A stretch of DNA of 64,000 bases, from the NCBI GenBank assembly GCA_023957245.1, contig JAMLHJ010000007.1, forward strand, positions 124,001 to 188,000. The letters are read 5' to 3'. Below, piece after piece: positions 24,321 to 33,263 of this stretch. The notes below the pieces were generated by a model. The model made no database searches. It was given only the letters and a program-made list of their open reading frames with translations, and was not told the origin of the DNA. Within the stretch, counting starts at the first letter, position 1, and every line of letters starts with the position of its first letter. This DNA is from Chitinophagales bacterium. Lineage in GTDB: Bacteria; Bacteroidota; Bacteroidia; Chitinophagales; JADIYW01. A program made the position numbers and the translations under genes.

Positions 24321-25000
24321 TGAGGGATGTTATTATCAAAAGATTAGGAGTCTTAGATTATCAAGAAACTTGGCGTTACCAAGAAGAATTATTTCAATCT
24401 ATCATACAAAGTAAAATTAATTTAGGCTCTTATTCAGGGCCTAATTTTCTTTTATGTGTTGAGCATCCTTCTGTAATTACTATTGGAAAAAGTGGTGATA
24501 TTGGGCATTTAATAGTGACTCAGGAGTTTTTAAAAGAAAGAAAAATTGATTTTATTCGCAATAATCGAGGAGGTGATATTACCTATCATGGATTGGGGCA
24601 ACTTGTGATTTATCCTATTTTGGATTTAGAGCAATTTTTTACTGATTTGAAAAAATATATGAGGTTTTTGGAAGAAGTTGTGATACGAACCTTGAACGAT
24701 TTTGATATTATTGGGACTAGGAGTGAAGGAGAAACTGGAGTATGGGTGAATGATGCACAATGTATTTCTAGAAAAATATGTGCAATGGGAGTACGTACAA
24801 GTCGATGGGTTGCCATGCATGGATTGGCATTGAATGTCAATACTGATTTAGAAAATTTTAATTTTATTATTCCTTGTGGCATTGAAAATAAAGGAGTGAC
24901 TTCTATGCAACTGGAAATGAGAAGAGAGATTTCATTAGATGATGTTTTAGATAAATTTTTAATTCATTTTGCTGATATTTTTAATGCAAATTATATTTAG
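24320..25000 (+). CDS. lipB: Octanoyltransferase LipB
   Basis: A 226-residue LipB: an N-terminal region with LGVLDYQETWRYQEELF, the substrate-loop NNRGGDITYHGLGQLVIYPIL, the catalytic Lys in SRKICAMGVRTSRWVAMHGLALNVN, and the nucleophilic Cys in IIPCGIENKGVTSM. It moves octanoyl groups from acyl carrier protein to lipoyl domains, the first step in making the cofactor used with lpdA products. It begins on the last base of the preceding isomerase gene. All catalytic residues are present. Confidence 0.95.
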   Translation: MRDVIIKRLGVLDYQETWRYQEELFQSIIQSKINLGSYSGPNFLLCVEHPSVITIGKSGDIGHLIVTQEFLKERKIDFIRNNRGGDITYHGLGQLVIYPILDLEQFFTDLKKYMRFLEEVVIRTLNDFDIIGTRSEGETGVWVNDAQCISRKICAMGVRTSRWVAMHGLALNVNTDLENFNFIIPCGIENKGVTSMQLEMRREISLDDVLDKFLIHFADIFNANYI

Positions 25001-25012
25001 AATCAAATTGTT

Positions 25013-25411
25013 ATGTTAAAAGATATAGAAATTGAAAAGCACAGTAATTTTTCACTTGCGGTATGCAGAAATGAAGAAGAACATGAACTAGTTTATGATA
25101 TTTTTTTATTAAATACAACTGATGAAATCATTGAAAATGTGATGGTCAGTTGTTCGGGACATGGAGAGATTGATGGTCAACAAAAATCGACAACTCTTAT
25201 GAGAATTATGGTTGGAGATTTGCCCTCTTTTTCTTTTGTGAAAATTGAAAGCATAATTGGTGATACGATTCAATTGCAAAATGATTTTTTTGTGAGTGGA
25301 TTTAGTTCCAATCGTTTGAAAGATATGGTGTTTAAGGTTGTTATCCCTGAATTGAAAGATGGTGATATAGAAATTGTACAAATGATAGATAAAGAAGGCT
25401 GGATATTTTAA
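25013..25411 (+). CDS. Conserved Bacteroidota protein of unknown function
   Basis: A 132-residue soluble protein with no signal peptide and no recognised domain. It is acidic, rich in beta-type segments (ELVYDIFLLNTTDEIIENVMVSCSGHGEIDGQ; FSFVKIESIIGDTIQLQNDFFVSGF), and ends ...IVQMIDKEGWIF. Similar short proteins are widespread in Bacteroidota, some misnamed as phenylalanyl-tRNA synthetase subunits. It lies 12 bases after lipB, so is probably in the same transcript. No function can be assigned. Confidence 0.65.
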   Translation: MLKDIEIEKHSNFSLAVCRNEEEHELVYDIFLLNTTDEIIENVMVSCSGHGEIDGQQKSTTLMRIMVGDLPSFSFVKIESIIGDTIQLQNDFFVSGFSSNRLKDMVFKVVIPELKDGDIEIVQMIDKEGWIF

Positions 25412-25463
25412 AAATAATATTGAGAATAATTTTTATCCCTATTTATGAGTACATACAATTTGT

Positions 25464-25471
25464 TATCTTTG
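25464..25471 (+). promoter_or_regulatory. -7 box of the HMG-CoA lyase gene
   Basis: TATCTTTG matches the -7 box TANNTTTG and ends 19 bases before the TTG start codon of the lyase gene. Its position argues that translation starts at that TTG rather than farther upstream. No clear TTTG -33 partner is seen. Confidence 0.45.
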
Positions 25472-25490
25472 AACAATAAAAAATAATACA

Positions 25491-26345
25491 TTGCCACAAG
25501 TATCTATTATTGAATGTCCTAGAGACGCTATGCAAGGGCTTAAAGCGTTTATTCCAACTGAGAAGAAAATTGAATATTTGAATAGCTTATTGAAAGTCGG
25601 TTTCCATGTTTTAGATTGTGGGAGTTTTGTGTCTTCGAAAGCAATTCCTCAAATGGCAGATACCTATAAAGTAATTCCAAAGTTAGACTTGGAGGGGACT
25701 GATACTAAACTTTCTGTAATAGTTGCCAATGGGAAAGGAGCAGATTTAGCTTGTGAATATGATGAGATTTCCTATTTAGGTTATCCATTTTCTGTTTCTG
25801 AAACTTTTCAATTGAGAAATACCAATTGCAATTTAGAGGAATCTGTAAATAGGGTAGAAGAGATCATGAATACATGTGAAGTCTATGGGAAAAAGTTTGT
25901 CTTATATCTTTCTATGGCATTTGGAAATCCTTATGGAGACATGTATCATCCTGAGATAGTAGCGCATTGGGTAGATCGCTTGTCTTCAGTAGGTGTAGAA
26001 CGCTTTTCTGTATCAGATACAGTGGGAATTGCTCAACCTCAATTGATTAAAGATCTGCTTTCTATTTTATATAGTGACTTTACTGATTTAAAATTTGGTG
26101 CACATTTTCATACTACTCCTGATAAGTGGCAAGAAAAAGTTGAAGCAGCCTATGAAGTAGGTTGTGTGAGATTTGATGGGGCAATAAAAGGTTATGGTGG
26201 TTGTCCAATGGCAAAAGATGATTTGACTGGAAATATGCCTACCGAAAAAATGATAGAGTATTTTGAGAGTAAAGGCATTTCAACTGGACTAGATTTGGAA
26301 GAGTTCGCCAATGCTATGCGTATCAGTCAGACAATATTTCAATAG
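25491..26345 (+). CDS. Hydroxymethylglutaryl-CoA lyase-like enzyme
   Basis: A 284-residue TIM-barrel protein of the HMGL/DRE-TIM family: VSIIECPRDAMQGLKAFIPTEKKI carries the modified DRE-type start (usual Arg-Asp retained as PRDAMQG), GFHVLDCGSFVSSKAIPQMAD matches HMG-CoA lyase, and GAHFHTTPDKW and GYGGCPMAKDDLTGNMPTE follow with the catalytic Cys loop GGCP. It would cleave HMG-CoA to acetoacetate and acetyl-CoA in leucine breakdown. The start is TTG at 25491, placed by the -7 box just upstream. Acyl-CoA dehydrogenase is encoded 5 kb away and may act in the same route. Confidence 0.85.
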   Translation: MPQVSIIECPRDAMQGLKAFIPTEKKIEYLNSLLKVGFHVLDCGSFVSSKAIPQMADTYKVIPKLDLEGTDTKLSVIVANGKGADLACEYDEISYLGYPFSVSETFQLRNTNCNLEESVNRVEEIMNTCEVYGKKFVLYLSMAFGNPYGDMYHPEIVAHWVDRLSSVGVERFSVSDTVGIAQPQLIKDLLSILYSDFTDLKFGAHFHTTPDKWQEKVEAAYEVGCVRFDGAIKGYGGCPMAKDDLTGNMPTEKMIEYFESKGISTGLDLEEFANAMRISQTIFQ

Positions 26346-26360
26346 ATATTTTCTTATAAA

Positions 26361-27053
26361 ATGAGAATTACCGTAGTTGCTGCTTCTAAGATGGAGATTT
26401 TGCCTCTATTGCAATGTTTCGGTTTGAATAAGATTGAGAATCAATTCAAGCAAAATTTATTTTGCTCCGAGAACCATCAGTTACACATATTGATTACTGG
26501 TATAGGTATGATGCAGACTGCTTCTCATTTGGGTATTTATGCTGTGAATCATGATAGAGATATTTATATAAATGCAGGAGTTGCAGGTGCTTTTCATTCT
26601 TCTTTGAAGATTGCTGAAGTGGTTCAAGTGATTTCTGAAAGATATGGAGATTTTGGTGTAGAAGATGGTGATGGATTTCAAGTGTTTACAGATTTAGGCT
26701 TTATAGAAGATGGTGAACAATCTGAGGAATATGGAGTAGTAGTGCCTTCATTGTCAGAGGATTTGTCAATATTGAATGATATGAAAAAAGTTCATTCATT
26801 GACGGTTAATAAAGTCCATACTAATGAAAATACAATATCTTCTCTAGTTGAAAAATACAATGCAGATATTGAAAGTATGGAAGGAATTGCATTTTTTAAT
26901 GTGCTCAATATTTTGCATAAAAGATGTTTGCAGATACGTTCTGTTTCCAATTATGTTGGCAAACCGAGCGAAGAAGAATGGAATCTATCGGATTCTATTT
27001 CAAGTCTAAATGTAAAGTTGAAGAAAGTTATTTTGAACTATTGGGAAAATTAG
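26361..27053 (+). CDS. mqnB: Futalosine hydrolase
   Basis: A 230-residue nucleoside phosphorylase/hydrolase-fold protein. ILITGIGMMQTASHLGIYAV and YINAGVAGAFHSSLKIAEVVQV are the purine-nucleosidase landmarks, IESMEGIAFFNVL carries the ribose-binding Met-Glu, and the segment QIRSVSNYVGKPSEEEWNL is typical of futalosine hydrolases. It removes hypoxanthine from futalosine, part of the alternative menaquinone pathway. It begins 15 bases after the lyase gene and its 3' end overlaps the convergent glycosyltransferase by 26 bases. It supports a menaquinone-based respiratory chain. Confidence 0.87.
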   Translation: MRITVVAASKMEILPLLQCFGLNKIENQFKQNLFCSENHQLHILITGIGMMQTASHLGIYAVNHDRDIYINAGVAGAFHSSLKIAEVVQVISERYGDFGVEDGDGFQVFTDLGFIEDGEQSEEYGVVVPSLSEDLSILNDMKKVHSLTVNKVHTNENTISSLVEKYNADIESMEGIAFFNVLNILHKRCLQIRSVSNYVGKPSEEEWNLSDSISSLNVKLKKVILNYWEN

Positions 27054-27969
27054 AATCTTTGACCACATACGGAGGACGACCTCTTACATTATCCAAAACT
27101 CTTCCTAGATATTCACCTAATATTCCAATACATATTAATTGAACTCCCCCAATGAATAACAATGTTACCATTAAGGAAGACCAACCTCTGATATAATTAT
27201 TCGTAAACAATCTGATATAAAGTGTGTAAACAAACATTCCGACAGCTACAAGTGCTGTAAGAAATCCCATCCATGTAGCTAATTTTAAAGGGAAATTGGA
27301 AAATGCACTTATCCCATCCATGGCAAATTTGAACATTTTGGGATAAGAATATTTTGTTTGCCCACTATGACGAGCTTGTCTTTCGTATTCAATATATGTC
27401 TGATTAAATCCTGTCCATGCAATCTGCCCTCTTAAAAATTTATTGCGCTCAGGCATCTCACAGACAGTTTGATTGACTTTTCTCGTCATGATTCTAAAGT
27501 CACCTGTGTCTAATGGAATCGGAGTATCGGATAATTTTTCTAAAAACAAATAGAAATATTTAGCAGTCAATAATTTGTGCCATGATTCTCCATTTCGAGT
27601 GATACGTTGCGCATATACGACATCAAATCCTTCCATTAGCTTGTCATAAAGAGATATAATAACCTCTGGAGGATCTTGAAGATCAGCATCAATAATGACA
27701 ACTGCATCTTTGGTAGCGTATTGCATTCCAGCAAAAACTGCATTTTGATGTCCAAAATTTCTACTTAAATCAATATATTTTATTGACTGATTTTGTGTAG
27801 CCAATGATTTGATAATAGAAATACTAGCGTCTTTGCTGCCATCATTAATGAAGATGAATTCAAAATCCGTTAATTTTAATGAAGCAATAGTTTGAATGAG
27901 CCTTTCATATAAAGCTCTGATATTCTCTTCTTCATTGAAAATAGGAATGATGATACTTAAAGATAGCAT
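27028..27969 (-). CDS. GT2 glycosyltransferase, GtrB/DPM1-like
   Basis: A 313-residue family-2 glycosyltransferase: N-terminal LSIIIPIFNEEENIRALYERL, nucleotide-binding INDGSKDASISI, and the DXD-type motif in VVIIDADLQDPPEVI. The C-terminus has two membrane segments (about residues 230-252 and 265-290). Such proteins put a sugar on undecaprenyl or polyisoprenyl phosphate for later transfer to cell-surface molecules. It is on its own, antisense-overlapping the end of mqnB. The sugar and acceptor cannot be told from the sequence. Confidence 0.88.
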   Translation of the reverse strand: MLSLSIIIPIFNEEENIRALYERLIQTIASLKLTDFEFIFINDGSKDASISIIKSLATQNQSIKYIDLSRNFGHQNAVFAGMQYATKDAVVIIDADLQDPPEVIISLYDKLMEGFDVVYAQRITRNGESWHKLLTAKYFYLFLEKLSDTPIPLDTGDFRIMTRKVNQTVCEMPERNKFLRGQIAWTGFNQTYIEYERQARHSGQTKYSYPKMFKFAMDGISAFSNFPLKLATWMGFLTALVAVGMFVYTLYIRLFTNNYIRGWSSLMVTLLFIGGVQLICIGILGEYLGRVLDNVRGRPPYVVKDSNFPNSSK

Positions 27970-28072
27970 ATTCCAAAATTAGCAATTTGAAATGAAATTT
28001 AATCTACCTAAAGTATTTCTTTATTTGTGCAAGTCAATGTACAAGTAAAGATGTTCTTTTTCTAGTTCAATA

Positions 28073-30175
28073 TTATTGTACAATAAAAGAATAATTTCCA
28101 GTTCCTTTTTCATCTTGAAGATGCAGTATATAACTTCCTTTTGCATATTGACTGACATCGACGAGTACACTTTGAACTCCTTTTGTAGAAGAAATATTTT
28201 TTCTTTCAATAGTACTACCTTTCATATCAGTAATGAGTAGGGAAATATTATTAGCCTTTTGGGAGTTAAAATTGATGAGGAGCGTATGGCTTGTAGGATT
28301 GGGGTATATGCTTACTTCAGATAGAGAACTATTGTTGACAATACTTGTTGTTGGAATAGGGATGAATACCGCAATGTAACGTATTCGTTTGTCTATTGTA
28401 ATATTATAGATTGAATCTGTTGAAATAATTGCACCATAATTGTTATAATCTTCCCAGTGTGAAAACATAAAACCTGAATGAGGTCTTGCTACGACAGTTT
28501 TTATAACTGGAGGAGTTAAGCAAGGTGTAGATGAGGCAGAAGGAAGAATAGTGCCATCATTAAAATCATAAACATCTCCATATCGTATGCCATTTACCAT
28601 TTCAGGTCTTATTTCGGTATAAAAAATAATATTTTCAAATCTTGCCTCAATAGTTTTATTTCCTAAAGCCTGAATAGTGTAGTTTGTTGAATCACTTACA
28701 CGAATATTGTTTACAAACCATCCTAAAAATTTAGCACATGCATCAATATTGGTTAAAGAGTATGTTTCAATATGGTATTGACATACTAATGTGTCTCCTA
28801 CTATTTGAGCGGATCCCTCAGGAGTAACATTAGGAGTGATTTTATATTCTATATCTCTCTGCGCATAAACGTCTTTGCATACGACATTGTTAAAAATATT
28901 TTGCTCAGTTAACTGAGTGCTCCCATTGAATATCTTTTTCACCTCAAACTTAATAGATCTAGTTCCTGTACTATTTCTTTTGAGTACAAAAGTATATGGT
29001 AATGTTATCCATTGTTTTTCTCCTTTATTTAGTCCATTTATAGGTATTACCATAGTAGTATCCTTACTGTCTATGTTCATTTGTAATTCTATGGAAGTAA
29101 TTGGGTTTCCGTAATTTATTATATGAACTTTTGGTGTAATAATTCCACCACATGTTGTAAAATCATAATCTACACTATCTAAAGCTACTTCTCCAGATAT
29201 ATTTGGGATAATTAGCCCTAGAGATTTGAGTAGAGACCATTGATAGTTTGAGTATAAGGAAGCCTTTACTCTTGCTCTTTGTCCAGGAGTAAAAAATGAA
29301 TTGGGCTTAGAACAATAACCCATAACATTCATTATAGAATTATTTACATTGGGATAGTCTCCGCAAGAACTTGTCGTTCCACAGTCATTCATTCTGATAG
29401 GAGGAGTGTCTGCTACTCCATCTCCGCCTGTGCCATCATTTGGGGCACATTGAGTATCAGATGAGCCTTCAAATGTATGTGCTAAGTTAAAGAAGTGCCC
29501 TAGTTCATGAGCTAAGTTATTGGAATTATATGCGGAAGTTCGACAGACAACTCCTTGAATTCTAGGGCTCAAAAATGGAAAAGATGAATATCCAGATGCC
29601 CCTGGATAATCAATCTTGGCAACAATGTATATATTGACATAATCTTGAACAGACCATCTACTTAAATCTTTTATTAAAGTATCACTAACACCTCCGTTTA
29701 CTGGACTGAAACCGTAGGGTACCACTCCATGGTTTACATAATTAGTAAGATGGCTACAATCGACTCTTCTGATTCCATTTGTTGCTTGTCCATTTGGGTC
29801 TCTTTTCGCAAGAATTAATTTAATTCCTAAATCACGTGTAATTAGTGCATTGGCATCATCTAGTCCTAATTGAATATCAGCGTCGGATGTGTTGCTTCCT
29901 ACTCCTATAGGTTCTCCTAAGTGCATGACATGAACTACTACAGGAATTTCAAAGTAATTGGCATCTTTTTGACAAGTAATAGCAGCCTTACGCGCATTGT
30001 TACTATTGTTTTCAGTGAAGTTTTTGATTAATAATTCTAGGTTTTCTCGATTTTGTTCATAGCTTGGATCAATAGCCATTTGATGTTTTTGGATATCATC
30101 ATGAATACATGTGAAGTGTTGAGCAGATACATGAATGTAAAACAAACAAAATAGGAGAGTGGAAAATATTTTCAT
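28073..30175 (-). CDS. Secreted M43-type zinc metalloprotease with T9SS sorting tail
   Basis: A 700-residue exported protein: signal peptide MKIFSTLLFCLFYIHVSA, then a pappalysin/cytophagalysin-like domain with the zinc motif HELGHFFNLAHTFEG (about residues 222-236) and the downstream Met-turn region NVMGYCSKPNSFFTPGQ. Beta-sandwich repeats follow, including an InlB-type repeat near KFLGWFVNN, and the last 75 residues form a type A sorting domain (SEVSIYPNPTSHTLLINFN). It should be secreted by the type IX system and kept at the surface. It is a single gene next to the IS30 element. Confidence 0.9.
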   Translation of the reverse strand: MKIFSTLLFCLFYIHVSAQHFTCIHDDIQKHQMAIDPSYEQNRENLELLIKNFTENNSNNARKAAITCQKDANYFEIPVVVHVMHLGEPIGVGSNTSDADIQLGLDDANALITRDLGIKLILAKRDPNGQATNGIRRVDCSHLTNYVNHGVVPYGFSPVNGGVSDTLIKDLSRWSVQDYVNIYIVAKIDYPGASGYSSFPFLSPRIQGVVCRTSAYNSNNLAHELGHFFNLAHTFEGSSDTQCAPNDGTGGDGVADTPPIRMNDCGTTSSCGDYPNVNNSIMNVMGYCSKPNSFFTPGQRARVKASLYSNYQWSLLKSLGLIIPNISGEVALDSVDYDFTTCGGIITPKVHIINYGNPITSIELQMNIDSKDTTMVIPINGLNKGEKQWITLPYTFVLKRNSTGTRSIKFEVKKIFNGSTQLTEQNIFNNVVCKDVYAQRDIEYKITPNVTPEGSAQIVGDTLVCQYHIETYSLTNIDACAKFLGWFVNNIRVSDSTNYTIQALGNKTIEARFENIIFYTEIRPEMVNGIRYGDVYDFNDGTILPSASSTPCLTPPVIKTVVARPHSGFMFSHWEDYNNYGAIISTDSIYNITIDKRIRYIAVFIPIPTTSIVNNSSLSEVSIYPNPTSHTLLINFNSQKANNISLLITDMKGSTIERKNISSTKGVQSVLVDVSQYAKGSYILHLQDEKGTGNYSFIVQ

Positions 30176-30223
30176 ATTAATACGATCACTTAATTATTGT
30201 GAAAATTAATGAAAAAAAGCAAC

Positions 30224-31335
30224 ATTCAAGTTGTAAATGCAACTTTTGTTAGTAATAAAGATTGAAGATATTTAATAGGAGAAACAAAACCTAATCTTTT
30301 TCTTTCTCTGTTGTTGAGTTTGTTTTGAACATTAAGCAGTTGCTCTTCTGTAATATCTTCAAATGATGTTTTTTTAGGGAAGTATTGCCGAACCAATCGG
30401 TTGTAGTTTTCATTTACACCTCTTTCCCAACTATGATAAGGGGTGGCAAAGTAAAAAGATGTTTCTAAGTTTTTTGCGACCAACTCATGTTTGGCAAATT
30501 CTTTTCCGTTATCAGAGGTAATAGTGTGGACATAGTCTTTGATAGGCATTAAGGCATCCACCAGTTGTTCTGCTGTTATTTCGGCTTCTTTGGAAGGCAG
30601 TTTTCTCAACAAAGCAAATCCGCTTTTGCGCTCAACAATGGTGAGGATAGCGTTTTTATGATTCTTACCTATGACTAAGTCTATCTCAAAATCACCGACT
30701 CGACCTCGTTGATCTACTACTTCAGGACGTTGTTCTATCCCTATCCTGTTAGGGATAACGCCTCTGCTATTTTTACTATTACCCCTTTTCTGATACCTAC
30801 GTCCTTGATTACGCAAGTGCTTGTATAATTCTCCCCCTGTACTCTTATCTTTCCATATATATTGGTAGATGGTTTCATGTGAAAGGGGCGAGCTGTGCTC
30901 TTCTTTACGCATAATGCCGATTATTTGCTCTGGACTTTTATCCTCTCGGAGCTGATCTTCAACATATTGTTTCAGTTCTGGATCTTGCAACTTATTGAGT
31001 TTACGACATCGCTTTCTTCGATGCCGATAATATTGTTGAGCAACTTCTGGTTTGTATTTACCATTATTCAAGCGATTTCGACTAAGTTCTCGACTAATGA
31101 CTGATTTGTCTCTGCCTAGGATTTTAGCGATTTCTTTTTGTTTCATTCCGGCTGCTAACAATGCCTGAATTTTGTACCTTTGTTCTACGGTGATATGAGC
31201 CATTTTTGACAACTTTTGGACGAGGGGCAAATTCGGTAATATTTTCCATTCAGAGGAGAGGGGATTAGTCCTCTCTCTTTTGAAAAAATATATCTCCTTT
31301 TACGCACTCGATAAAGTTGCATTTGAAACTTGAAT
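30224..31335 (-). mobile_element. Complete IS30-family insertion sequence
   Basis: The element carries one transposase gene and is bounded by near-perfect inverted repeats: ATTCAAGTTNNAAATGCAAC continuing with TTT, at 30224-30246 and inverted at 31313-31335, 21 of 23 bases matching. The transposase stop codon lies inside the left repeat. Flanking bases give no clear duplication; an AT dinucleotide is present at both ends, but because AT is self-complementary it may be part of the inverted repeat. A short copy of the MITE-like repeat begins about 90 bases beyond the right end. It appears intact and may be active. Confidence 0.88.
30226..31203 (-). CDS. IS30-family transposase
   Basis: About 325 residues from ATG 31201-31203 (MAHITVEQRYKIQALLAAG). 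The N-terminal helix-turn-helix contains KEIAKILGRDKSVISRELSRN. The catalytic DDE core shows DFEIDLVIG (Asp), TITSDNGKEFAKHE (Asp) and ERGVNENYNRLVRQYFPK (Glu), as in IS30. The TTG at 31230 gives an N-terminus without family support, so the ATG is preferred. All three catalytic residues are present and there is no frameshift. Confidence 0.93.
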   Translation of the reverse strand: MAHITVEQRYKIQALLAAGMKQKEIAKILGRDKSVISRELSRNRLNNGKYKPEVAQQYYRHRRKRCRKLNKLQDPELKQYVEDQLREDKSPEQIIGIMRKEEHSSPLSHETIYQYIWKDKSTGGELYKHLRNQGRRYQKRGNSKNSRGVIPNRIGIEQRPEVVDQRGRVGDFEIDLVIGKNHKNAILTIVERKSGFALLRKLPSKEAEITAEQLVDALMPIKDYVHTITSDNGKEFAKHELVAKNLETSFYFATPYHSWERGVNENYNRLVRQYFPKKTSFEDITEEQLLNVQNKLNNRERKRLGFVSPIKYLQSLLLTKVAFTT

Positions 31336-31368
31336 CTTAGAAATAATTAAATGCTGTTCTGAATAAAG

Positions 31369-31407
31369 AATATTTCTACATACAAAATATTCGTATGTAG
31401 AAATATT
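31369..31407 (-). terminator. Strong 15-pair stem-loop
   Basis: AATATTTCTACATAC (31369-31383) pairs perfectly with GTATGTAGAAATATT (31393-31407) around a 9-base loop. It lies between the IS30 right end and the repeat element, downstream of the acyl-CoA dehydrogenase gene on the minus strand. It may be that gene's terminator, though the following tract (CTTTATT) is a weak T-run, or it may be a separate repeat. Confidence 0.45.
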
Positions 31408-31422
31408 TTACAAATTAAATAT

Positions 31423-31556
31423 TAATGTCGTTTAGTTAAGTATTTTAATGAATTTCGAGATGCTTAACAGCAAGGACATTCTACTATAAAAATAGATTCT
31501 TTCTAGTTTTTCTGTAAGAATCTAATACAATATATTCTCTTATCTAATCGACATTG
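31423..31556 (-). repeat. Repeat element, short copy (MITE-like)
   Basis: A 134-base element with inverted ends: TAATGTCGTTTAGTTAAG at the left and, read on the minus strand, CAATGTCGATTAGATAAG at the right. In inverted orientation it matches both ends of the 454-base element at 824-1277, for example AATTTCGAGATGCTTAACAG and ATCTAATACAATATATTCTC. It lacks the inner 300 or so bases that hold the compound palindrome. No flanking duplication is clear. It is either a deletion derivative or the basic unit into which the longer version gained extra sequence. Confidence 0.6.
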
Positions 31557-31568
31557 AATTTTGAATTC

Positions 31569-32720
31569 TTAAACCGTAATTCCTTTTAATAAATTTCTGC
31601 TGACGACTATTTTTTGTACTTCAGTAGTACCTTCATATATCTGAGTGATTTTGGCATCTCTCATTAATCTTTCTACGTGGTATTCTTTGACATAACCGTA
31701 TCCGCCATGGATTTGTACAGCTTCAATAGTTGTTTTCATAGCTACATCTGATGCAAATGATTTTGCCATTGCTGCAAGTGTACTGAAATCTTCTCCTTGA
31801 TCTTTTAAATAAGCTGCTTTTAAAATCATTAATCTTGCTGCTTCAATTTCTGTCGCCATATCGGCAAGTTTAAATTGAATAGCTTGATGATTACAAATTT
31901 CTGTTCCAAATGCTTTACGAACTTTAGAGTAGGCAAGAGCTAATTCATAAGCACCTGAAGCAATTCCCAATGCTTGTGCAGCAATTCCTATTCTTCCTCC
32001 ATTTAAAGTATTCATTGCGAAAGTAAATCCAAATCCATCATCACCAATTCTATTTTCTTTAGGAACTTTAACATCTGTAAAGATTAATGAATGTGTGTCT
32101 GATGCTCGAATACCCAATTTATCCTCTTTAACACCCACTTCAAATCCCGGAGAATCACGTTCTACTATAAGCACGTTGATTCCTTTGTGGCGTTTTTCTG
32201 GATGAGTCTGTGCGATAACTAAATAAATTTCAGCTTTTCCACCATTGGTAATCCAGTTTTTGATACCATTCAATAAATAGTAATCTCCTTTGTCTTCAGC
32301 AGTAGTTCTCTGAGAAGTAGCATCCGAACCCGCTTCTGGCTCAGATAAAGCAAAAGCTCCAAGACATTCTCCTGATGCTAATCGTTTCAAATATTTCTCT
32401 TTTTGAGCTTCTGTACCATATTTCTCCAATCCCCAGCATACAAGAGAGTTGTTGACAGATACGATTACAGAGCAAGATGCATCAACCTTAGAAAGCTCTT
32501 CCATTGCCAATACATAAGAAATAGTGTCCATGCCACCTCCATTGTATTGAGGATCTACCATCATACCCAAAAATCCCAATTCCGCCATTTGTTTGACTTC
32601 GTCAGTTGGGTATATCATATCTCTATCGCGTTCGATAACACCTTGTTTTAAAACATTTTGAGCAAAATTTCTCGCCATGTCTCTAATCATTAGCTGCTCT
32701 TCTGTGAATTGAAAGTCCAT
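31569..32720 (-). CDS. Acyl-CoA dehydrogenase (short-chain/butyryl type)
   Basis: A 383-residue acyl-CoA dehydrogenase: ALSEPEAGSDATSQRTTAE and WITNGGKAEIYLVIAQT form the FAD-binding middle domain, and HGGYGYVKEYHVERLMRDAKITQIYEGTTEVQK is the C-terminal signature containing the catalytic Glu (YEGT). It oxidises short-chain acyl-CoA with transfer to electron-transfer flavoprotein. It is the downstream-most of a minus-strand series from panC, with 34 bases to the preceding rfaE2 gene. The exact chain length is not predictable. Confidence 0.93.
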   Translation of the reverse strand: MDFQFTEEQLMIRDMARNFAQNVLKQGVIERDRDMIYPTDEVKQMAELGFLGMMVDPQYNGGGMDTISYVLAMEELSKVDASCSVIVSVNNSLVCWGLEKYGTEAQKEKYLKRLASGECLGAFALSEPEAGSDATSQRTTAEDKGDYYLLNGIKNWITNGGKAEIYLVIAQTHPEKRHKGINVLIVERDSPGFEVGVKEDKLGIRASDTHSLIFTDVKVPKENRIGDDGFGFTFAMNTLNGGRIGIAAQALGIASGAYELALAYSKVRKAFGTEICNHQAIQFKLADMATEIEAARLMILKAAYLKDQGEDFSTLAAMAKSFASDVAMKTTIEAVQIHGGYGYVKEYHVERLMRDAKITQIYEGTTEVQKIVVSRNLLKGITV

Positions 32721-32754
32721 TTTGTTTGCTATTTCTATTTAATGTTGGGCTAAA

Positions 32755-33249
32755 TTACGGTTTTTTTATCTGTTTCTGAATCTTATTGATAATATCTGTA
32801 GTAGAATATCCTTGAATATTATCAATTACTTTAACAAATCCTCCAAGTTTAAGAACAAGTTCCCTTCCTACAATATCATCTTCTCTATAATCTCCACCTT
32901 TGACTAATACACTTGGGCGTACTTGTTTAATGATTTCTAATGGAGTATCTTCTGAAAAAGGAATGACATAATCCACATATTCAAGTGAAGCTAATACTGC
33001 AATCCTTGATTCTAGTGGTAGTATAGGTCGGTCAAATCCCTTTAATCTTCGGATAGATGCGTCATCATTAACTCCTACAACTAATAAATCTCCGATTCTT
33101 CTTGCTTCAAATAATGTCTTGATATGTCCTTTATGAAGGATGTCAAAACAACCATTTGTAAATACAATCTTTTTTCCTTGCAGTTTTAAAGGCTTAAATA
33201 CTTCAGAGATATCGCCTTTTAATATTTTATTGTGATAATTGATTTGCAT
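32755..33249 (-). CDS. rfaE2: D-glycero-beta-D-manno-heptose 1-phosphate adenylyltransferase
   Basis: A 164-residue nucleotidyltransferase. IVFTNGCFDILHKGHIKTLFEA contains the HxGH motif, followed by LLVVGVNDDASIRRLKG and VLVKGGDYREDDIVGRELV. It activates heptose-1-phosphate with ATP during ADP-heptose synthesis, used in lipopolysaccharide core or surface glycans. It is the stand-alone adenylyltransferase half of what is fused as HldE in other bacteria. It lies 14 bases after the flippase-like gene. Confidence 0.92.
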   Translation of the reverse strand: MQINYHNKILKGDISEVFKPLKLQGKKIVFTNGCFDILHKGHIKTLFEARRIGDLLVVGVNDDASIRRLKGFDRPILPLESRIAVLASLEYVDYVIPFSEDTPLEIIKQVRPSVLVKGGDYREDDIVGRELVLKLGGFVKVIDNIQGYSTTDIINKIQKQIKKP

Positions 33250-33263
33250 GATAATAAATCATC

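Noticed and set aside
28021-28209. 62-codon frame at the end of the metalloprotease gene
   Set aside because: It lies on the same strand in another frame across the sorting domain, with no family features; a shadow of the real gene.
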